In this document: positions 60,001-64,000 of the stretch, in pieces
Position numbering within the stretch: the first letter of the stretch is position 1
Layout of the letters: every line of letters starts with the position of its first letter
Source: Enoplolaimus lenunculus
Lineage: Eukaryota > Nematoda > Enoplea > Enoplida > Thoracostomopsidae
Direction of reading: 5' to 3'
Assembly: GCA_030248215.1 (NCBI GenBank)
Contig: JASANG010001999.1
Span: 1-64,000, forward strand
Length of the DNA: 64,000 nt
Made by a program: the position numbers and the translations under genes
The notes under the pieces: model-generated
Database searches by the model: none
Told to the model about the DNA's origin: nothing
The model's input: the letters and a program-made list of their open reading frames with translations, nothing else

Positions 60001-62368
60001 CAATTTAATTGATAAGTGATACAGAATTCTTCTGCAACATACCACAACAAATAGAATTACATTAAAATTTAAAAATGTCGATTCCGATGGATTGTGCAAT
60101 AGGAATCGCAATTCCGTTTCCAACTTGCTAGAGTGGTACCAGAATTCCGGTTCTGGTATTTTTTCACGTCCCGGTTCCTGTAAATTTTTTGAGGAATAAA
60201 AAAATTTCCGTACCTATGTATTAAATTTCAATCTGTGGAATTTAAGCATATAACTAAAAAATATCTATAAAAATAAAATCTATAGATTTTATTAGTACGT
60301 ACAGTGTTAGTATACAAACCTTAACAATCATCGAAAATAAATCGTGGAAAGTAAGTTTGGCAAGGGTGCAACCGGATATTAATTTACCGGATACCGGATA
60401 TTGAACCACAACCGTGAATGTCCGGTAGGTTATACCGGATACCTTAACCGGATCGGATTAAGGCTATTGTTACTGCTTAGGCTTAGGCTTATAAGTATGC
60501 CATGGGTATGGGAATACTCATTGCCTAGGGATTGCGGTGCGGGGTGGGAATCAATTTAAAACCGGCGGGAATACTCATTTCGCAATGGGTTTAAGAAATT
60601 TTCAATACACACAGTTTAGCATTGAAATGTCATTCGCAGATTTGTTCATAAGGCTGTTTTACATCTCAGTAATCGTTCACGATAAACTGAGTTCGTTACC
60701 ATGGGTCACTGAGCAGCTCGCATAGTCTAGTATAGCTACGTTTTACTCTTAACTATAACGCAAGTTAAAGTTTTCAATATACCTTCAAGAGGGGTTGCAA
60801 AAGACAGCTGTGTGTAGAAAGCAGTTTTTCGTTCATTGCTATATATACACAATGACCCTTCAAAACTCATTAAATTTAGAGTGAAAAGGGAATGGACAGA
60901 TTACACGCGATGCGCTATCAAGTAAAAACTATGTACATTTCAGTACTATTATATATAGGATGACAATAGTCTTACAGTCAAACAACTGACATCCGTATTG
61001 GAACCGGAACTCAGCAGGGACGTCATATGTAAACATTTTCAACCCCACCCCATCAGAATTCAACTGGATACCAAAAAAATGCCGGAGCCGGATACGCAAC
61101 AGTAGGTATATAATATATCTCAGCATATTTCTATTCCTAACCCAATGAAACCATGTATACACTAAATACCAAGATCCAGAAACTGCCGGAGCCGGATGCA
61201 CAGCAGCCCACCTGGAGAGGTATCGACCCAAGTCCGTGTGAAGCGCAAAAGTTTTTGACACCTTTGGTTTTAATTTTTGAAACAGCTGCGTGTTCAATTT
61301 GTACTTAATTAGCACAGTTGTAATATGATGTTTGTTGTAAGAGAGCCTAAGTTATGTTTGGTATTAAACGCAGTTAACCGCGGACAATACTGAGATCTAC
61401 AACAACCTAGTGAATAAATATACGTATGTATGCATAACATTATCTATACCAGAAAATGTGTGTTGAAATTTTATAATCCACGGCGGCGGTCCCCACCAAT
61501 TTTGAACTAATTGCCACCCCGCCAGCACTTCATAGGGATTCCATCCCCATGGCATCCCTGGAACTCAGCGTAGCATTCAACCAGCATACATACGTAATAA
61601 ACGTAAAATAACATTGAGAATGAAAATATATATACATAATCCTAACGTTTGTATATAAACACAAAAATGTACTTAATGTACATACGTATATACATACATG
61701 ACATATGTATCAGGGGAGGAACCCTGATGCATATAATGTATGTGGGCAACCGCTATTGAAGTTTATTATGTTAAACACTGGTTTCTATCATTCCCAAAAA
61801 CTTTATGTGGGCAAACGAGGCTGATAAGGAACCAACGTAAATCGGTAACTCAATAAAGAAACCAGCACAACCATGTACGGAACGTACGCCAAGTTCCATG
61901 ATACACAACGTGTACACATAATAATTTCGATATCAACCGTTTCTTATATGTTCGAGAACAAAAAACCTCACGCACACAGTGAATACTTGCGAACTGGGTT
62001 CTTAATTTATGTTCACGAATCACGATTGACACCCTCCAAACCGTGGCTGACAGTCATATCCACCAAAATAGCTGGATAACCTGGCTTTTTGGTTAGAAAC
62101 ATGGTTTTTACAGGAAAGAGATGTCTTACGCAAAATCTTGTTACTGAAAAACCGTCAGATTGTCATCTCGTGACAAACAAGAGACGGCCAACCGATAATA
62201 TATTAATCCACGCTGTCCTTTAGTATCTGGTTCAGCGCTGGGACTATAAAATCTCGCATTAACAATTTGTGAAACCTACTTGGCGAGATTTTAACTCGCC
62301 TTCAGTACAAATAATGTACCTTTTGCGCCGTACGAGCTTAGCAGTGTATCAAGATCTTGTTTGCTCAT
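50969..62368 (-). CDS. Uncharacterised probable RNA-binding protein: RRM-like domain with Gly/Met-rich tail (3' end unresolved)
   Basis: Eight exons, in transcript order 62368-62320, 57951-57825, 56740-56622, 54977-54906, 54609-54526, 54147-54096, 53818-53661, 51011-50969, join with matching phases into 234 residues and continue in phase 2 (GG). Residues 1-16 are MSKQDLDTLLSSYGAK. Residues 24-90 look like a divergent RRM: RVCFIGV as RNP2-like strand, LTEEMVRESI as helix 1, RCCVVALPSP in the RNP1 position about 35 residues later. Residues 123-150 are Lys/Arg/Gly-rich (SKGGRSGTGGGRLNRGKRTG) and 168-234 Gly/Met/Tyr-rich. This layout suits RNA-binding or RNP-granule proteins. I do not recognise the family. 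The RNP1 aromatics are missing, so RNA binding is inference. Three acceptors for a last exon are possible (near 50655, 50410 and 49743). The first exon is joined across a 4.4-kb intron by phase alone. Confidence 0.62.
51622..51870. repeat. GTCTTAAATTTAAGAC repeat, fragment
   Basis: CACACAAAATAAATTGTCTTG and many AAGACA/TGTCTT motifs match the more complete element at 52888-53371. Confidence 0.55.
52026..52410. mobile_element. hAT-like element with perfect 8-bp target duplication, CCGGAA-iterated ends
   Basis: Starts CAGGGTGCAACCGGAATTAC, ends TTCCGGTTGCACCCTG. AGATCAGG flanks both sides exactly (52018-52025 and 52411-52418). Near each end ACCGGAACCGGAA-type motifs are repeated. It lies in intron 7 of the RRM-like gene. 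Confidence 0.88.
52415..52503. mobile_element. Short telomere-core element (family A-like)
   Basis: Left CAGGGGCGGAACTTT, right AGTTCCACCCCTGTTCTTTA; core GTAAGCTTAAGCTTAGGAA. It abuts and overlaps the target duplication of the hAT-like element on its left. Confidence 0.6.
52888..53371. mobile_element. TIR element made of GTCTTAAATTTAAGAC motifs
   Basis: Left CCCTACACACAAAATAAAAT, right ATTTGTTTTGTGTTTAGGGG. The interior is dense in TTTCTTAA, AAGACA and TGTCTTA half-palindromes, about one every 20-30 bases. Confidence 0.65.
53661..53818 (-). CDS. RRM-like gene exon 7 (Gly/Met-rich)
   Basis: Acceptor gtatttttag, donor gtatgt, phase 2 to 1. It encodes MSMGGGYGTGGMMMTSGYQG, NAVMGGGYGAPPSGG and ANRNAALMMGQSSANRM. 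Strong Gly/Met/Tyr bias and GC-rich coding use in an AT-rich setting mark it as a real exon. Confidence 0.78.
54096..54147 (-). CDS. RRM-like gene exon 6
   Basis: Acceptor aattttag, donor gtatgt, phase 1 to 2. It encodes RYSRESILTKRPNVGA. A second frame is also open over these 52 bases, but only this one joins both neighbours. Confidence 0.65.
54526..54609 (-). CDS. RRM-like gene exon 5 (basic, glycine-rich)
   Basis: Acceptor aactttag, donor gtacgt, phase 1 to 1. It encodes VKRPTEKSKGGRSGTGGG then RLNRGKRTG. An RG-rich stretch of this kind commonly binds RNA or is methylated on arginine; that is by analogy. Confidence 0.7.
54906..54977 (-). CDS. RRM-like gene exon 4
   Basis: Acceptor gttaag, donor gttagt, phase 1 to 1. 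It encodes LVDREKEITEEKLNAFLSIR then DSP. A charged helix ends in a Pro break before the basic/Gly stretch. Confidence 0.65.
55868..55945. repeat. GAGACC/GGTCTC repeat cluster
   Basis: GAGACCGAGACC units and their complement GGTCTCGGTCTCGGTC face each other, making a local palindrome. Confidence 0.7.
56155..56205. repeat. End fragment of Harbinger-like family
   Basis: GTGTAGACATTATAAATGCG then AATGACCCAT is a diverged copy of the terminus of the element at 7571-8096. Confidence 0.45.
56622..56740 (-). CDS. RRM-like gene exon 3 (strand 3, helix 2)
   Basis: Acceptor cttttag, donor gtaagc, phase 2 to 1. It encodes KRCCVVALPSPDRTLIVLRE, then KRNSKMFGDSKYQYTKYMK. The other two frames close sooner, and both end phases fit the neighbouring exons. 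Confidence 0.65.
56987..57309. mobile_element. hAT-like element (TAGGGATGTGCCGAT)
   Basis: Left TAGGGATGTGCCGATTAATC, right TATCGGCACATTCCTA. Flanks ACGTATAT and ACGTGAAA share 5 of 8 bases. The ends carry ATCGG iterations. Confidence 0.7.
57355..57430. repeat. TTAGGC-like tract
   Basis: AAACTTAGACTTAAGTTCCAAC and CAAGCTTAGGCTTAGGTCC; no element ends recognised. Confidence 0.45.
57825..57951 (-). CDS. RRM-like gene exon 2 (strand 1, helix 1, strand 2)
   Basis: Acceptor gtgtttaag, donor gtacga, phase 1 to 2. It encodes LESSYFGRRVCFIGVEDKLT, then EEMVRESIPDIEEITF and CQNPQ. The beta-alpha-beta alternation with RVCFIGV in the RNP2 place supports an RRM-type fold. Confidence 0.68.
58084..58165 (+). 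other. Possible isolated + strand exon
   Basis: A stretch open in one frame lies between a good acceptor (taattttacag) and a donor-like gtaaat. It reads CIDVATIKHCPETRKLFQHS then LLEMKV. It sits antisense in the largest intron of the RRM-like gene. No partner exon was found nearby and I do not recognise it, so it may be chance. Confidence 0.25.
58627..59001. mobile_element. hAT-like element (AATCGGAATCGG ends), copy 1
   Basis: Left CAGGGTGCAACCGGAATTCC, right CAGTTCCGCTTCGCACCTTG. The interior, with TTGTTGTGATATATG and CAACAATTGATTGTAG blocks, is repeated at 63366-63745. It lies in intron 1 of the RRM-like gene. Confidence 0.65.
59230..59335. repeat. TA/CA microsatellite
   Basis: Alternating ACACATACAT/GTATATG tract of about 100 bp, source of a spurious Cys/Tyr frame. 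Confidence 0.8.
59622..60180. mobile_element. hAT-like element (CCGGAA ends), probably composite
   Basis: Left CAGGGTGCAACCGGAATTAC; the right part has AATTCCGGTTCTGG and CGTCCCGGTTCCTG. In between, 59835-59885 is an end of the TGCAGCTGCAA family and 59900-60110 resembles the AATCGG subtype, so several insertions are merged. Confidence 0.45.
60363..60465. mobile_element. Short hAT-like element end (ACCGGATACCGGAT)
   Basis: GGGTGCAACCGGATATTAATT followed by TACCGGATACC units; the opposite terminus is not clear. Confidence 0.45.
61070..61215. repeat. Pair of GCCGGAGCCGGAT repeats
   Basis: ATGCCGGAGCCGGATACG at 61080 and CTGCCGGAGCCGGATGCA at 61181 are near copies about 100 bp apart, each followed by a CAG-rich block. 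Confidence 0.5.
62320..62368 (-). CDS. RRM-like gene exon 1 (start codon)
   Basis: The acceptor-like attttag ends at 62377 and ATG follows eight bases later. It encodes MSKQDLDTLLSSYGAK plus a first G and ends before gtacat. As in EPS8, an acceptor just ahead of the ATG fits leader trans-splicing. Its link to 57951 rests on phase only. Confidence 0.5.
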
Positions 62369-62376
62369 CGTTTGAG

Positions 62377-63365
62377 CTAAAATTAAAATAAAATCTTGTA
62401 TAACGCATCAGGCGTTGCCAAACTGAAATCATTATAGCGATCACATGCTTCAGCATGCAGGAATAGTATAAAAATACGAATTGCAACAAACATGACAGTT
62501 TAAATGGCTTGCTGTATTTCAGTTTACTGCAGTCCGTTGGTAAATATTTTGTTACCGCACTCCTCAAAGGAAAGTTTCGCATAGAAACAAGTTTCGATGA
62601 TTGAACGGACGCAGGAAATTCGAATTTATATATTATAAAAGAAGACACCAACGCAACCCAACTGCTTTTAGTGTCTGCTCCTTAATTTTGTGTCCAGTTG
62701 TTTCGCTGCGTTTTTCAGACCGCTAACTTATCACTTGGTTAATAGTTACCCAAGCAGCCAACTTCGCAAAAAAAAACAGAATGAACGCTACGCGCAACAC
62801 ATACGGTTGACCACATAATAAATATAATACGTAACTTAACCACTTATGTAACTTGAAGGTGGAGTATATATATAAATTATACTGTTAACAAAATACTCAT
62901 ATAACCGCACTTCCTGAGTATAATGAATTTTCCAAATCAGCACAAAGTATCTATTAAGATGCTAACGTGTTTCTAAGTATATACATAAGCCATACGAATA
63001 CAAAAATGCAAAATCAGGTTTGTTTATATGCTTGCTTTAAAATCTTGCTACCATAAGAAACAAAATAAGAAGACTGTGCAGCAATGAAAAATTGTCGAAA
63101 GGTCAAAGTCACGGCAACTTCTGTATAATTATGCACCGATTTTGTAAACCTTTTGTATAGGAAACACTCAATCATGTCAAAACACGGACATCTTTTTATA
63201 CCATATGACCTGGATTTTTAGAACGCGCTTTCCATAAACTTGATGACGCTAGGTTAGTTAAACGAACCAGGAACTATTTTTCCTCTCTATGGACACCGTT
63301 TTGCTAGAATCTGATACGTGACAAAAAATGTCAACAACCAAGACCAGCATTAGTTCTGGACAATG
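62377..63365. other. 5' flank of the RRM-like gene
   Basis: AT-rich; frames here lack coding character. Contains the presumed promoter or upstream exons of the - strand gene, none of which can be pointed to. Confidence 0.4.
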
Positions 63366-63745
63366 TACAACTGGAATTCCGATTCCGATTAGAATTCCGA
63401 TTCAAAACGAGTTTCGGTTCCGATTCCGGTTGCACAATCAATCGGAATCGAAATTTTGAAATTTTAATTTTAGTCGTACTAGTTGTAACACGTTGCATAA
63501 AAATTCTGTATTATTTATCTATTAAATTGCTTTCGGTCAGTTAACTTATGAATAATTGATTGTAAGTTTATCTTTACAGAACCAAAAATCATCGCCAATT
63601 TGGCCTTCCGACTATTTGAAAATTGTTGCCGACCAAAACACAGCCTAAATCAACATATTTGTCAATACAAATTATCCGTACAGTTACAAAATTTCTAGTT
63701 CCGATTCCGAATCTGGTATAATCCAGTTCCTCTTTGCAAACTGGT
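63366..63745. mobile_element. hAT-like element (AATCGGAATCGG ends), copy 2
   Basis: Left CAACTGGAATTCCGATTCCG; the interior parallels 58627-59001 block by block. A further CAGGGTGCAACCGGAACTC start follows at 63765 and runs off toward the window edge. Confidence 0.6.
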
Positions 63746-64000
63746 TCTGGATATTCCATGTAGCAGGGTGCAACCGGAACTCTGGTTCCGGCATTTTTTC
63801 ACCTTCCGGCTCTGCTTAAGTTTTGATCGGAGGGAATTAAGATATTTCACTAAAAATTATGATAAAAAATTAAACAGATTTCATTAGTACAGTATGCAAA
63901 CCTTGATAATCGCCGAAAATAAACCATCGAAGGTAGATTTCGCTTCCGTGCATTATGAAATTCCTAAATACAGTAGATAACCTGAATACCCATCTCTAAC

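Noticed and set aside
62018-62085. Possible extra - strand exon with SSYFGGYDCQPRFGG or YPAILVDMTVSHGLEG
   Set aside because: Neither frame fits both neighbours, while exon 1 joins 57951 directly in phase.
1-64000. Large mobile elements with coding genes, and old virus copies
   Set aside because: I looked for long frames with polymerase, integrase, capsid or transposase motifs and for long terminal direct repeats. None was seen; all elements are short and non-coding.

Overview
This is animal DNA: AT-rich, with small coding exons separated by long introns that begin GTAAGT/GTATGT and mostly end TTTCAG, TTTTAG or TTGCAG. Two hints point to a nematode with a large, repeat-laden genome. The intron acceptors are of the TTTCAG type, and TTAGGC, the nematode telomere hexamer, is repeated in the cores of many small transposable elements. 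This is an inference; no rRNA, mitochondrial or spliced-leader gene confirms it.

Only two genes can be supported. (1) On the + strand, 24661-47504, is a complete 20-exon orthologue of EPS8, the actin-capping and bundling signalling adaptor. It can be read with every intron phase matching, from an ATG two bases behind a TTTCAG acceptor to a TGA (3,747 nt, 1,248 residues). The domains run in the EPS8 order: PTB, conserved middle region, an arginine/glutamate-rich helix, SH3, low-complexity linkers, SAM/PNT-like actin-binding C-terminus. (2) On the - strand, from 62368 down to 50969, eight phase-compatible exons encode at least 234 residues: a short N-terminus, a probable divergent RRM, a Lys/Arg/Gly stretch and a Gly/Met-rich tail. 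I do not recognise the family; the last exon is unresolved. The two genes converge, with about 3.4 kb between the EPS8 stop and the last exon found of gene 2.

The first 24.6 kb and most intron space hold no convincing gene. They are filled with short non-autonomous elements with terminal inverted repeats (TIRs): TA-flanked elements starting CTGTAGTGACCC; hAT-like elements (two with perfect 8-bp target duplications, at 17792-17975 and 52026-52410); a TTA-flanked Harbinger-like element at 7571-8096; foldback elements built on GAGTCAAATTGACTC; a GC-rich element whose core is a 63-bp tandem array; and at least three distinct TIR families that all enclose degenerate TTAGGC arrays. The same families occur in introns of both genes, which largely explains the gene lengths (EPS8: 3.7 kb coding in 22.8 kb). 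A tRNA-like SINE head lies at 18018-18095. No transposase or other long mobile-element ORF was seen; long ORFs elsewhere are by-products of repeat structure.
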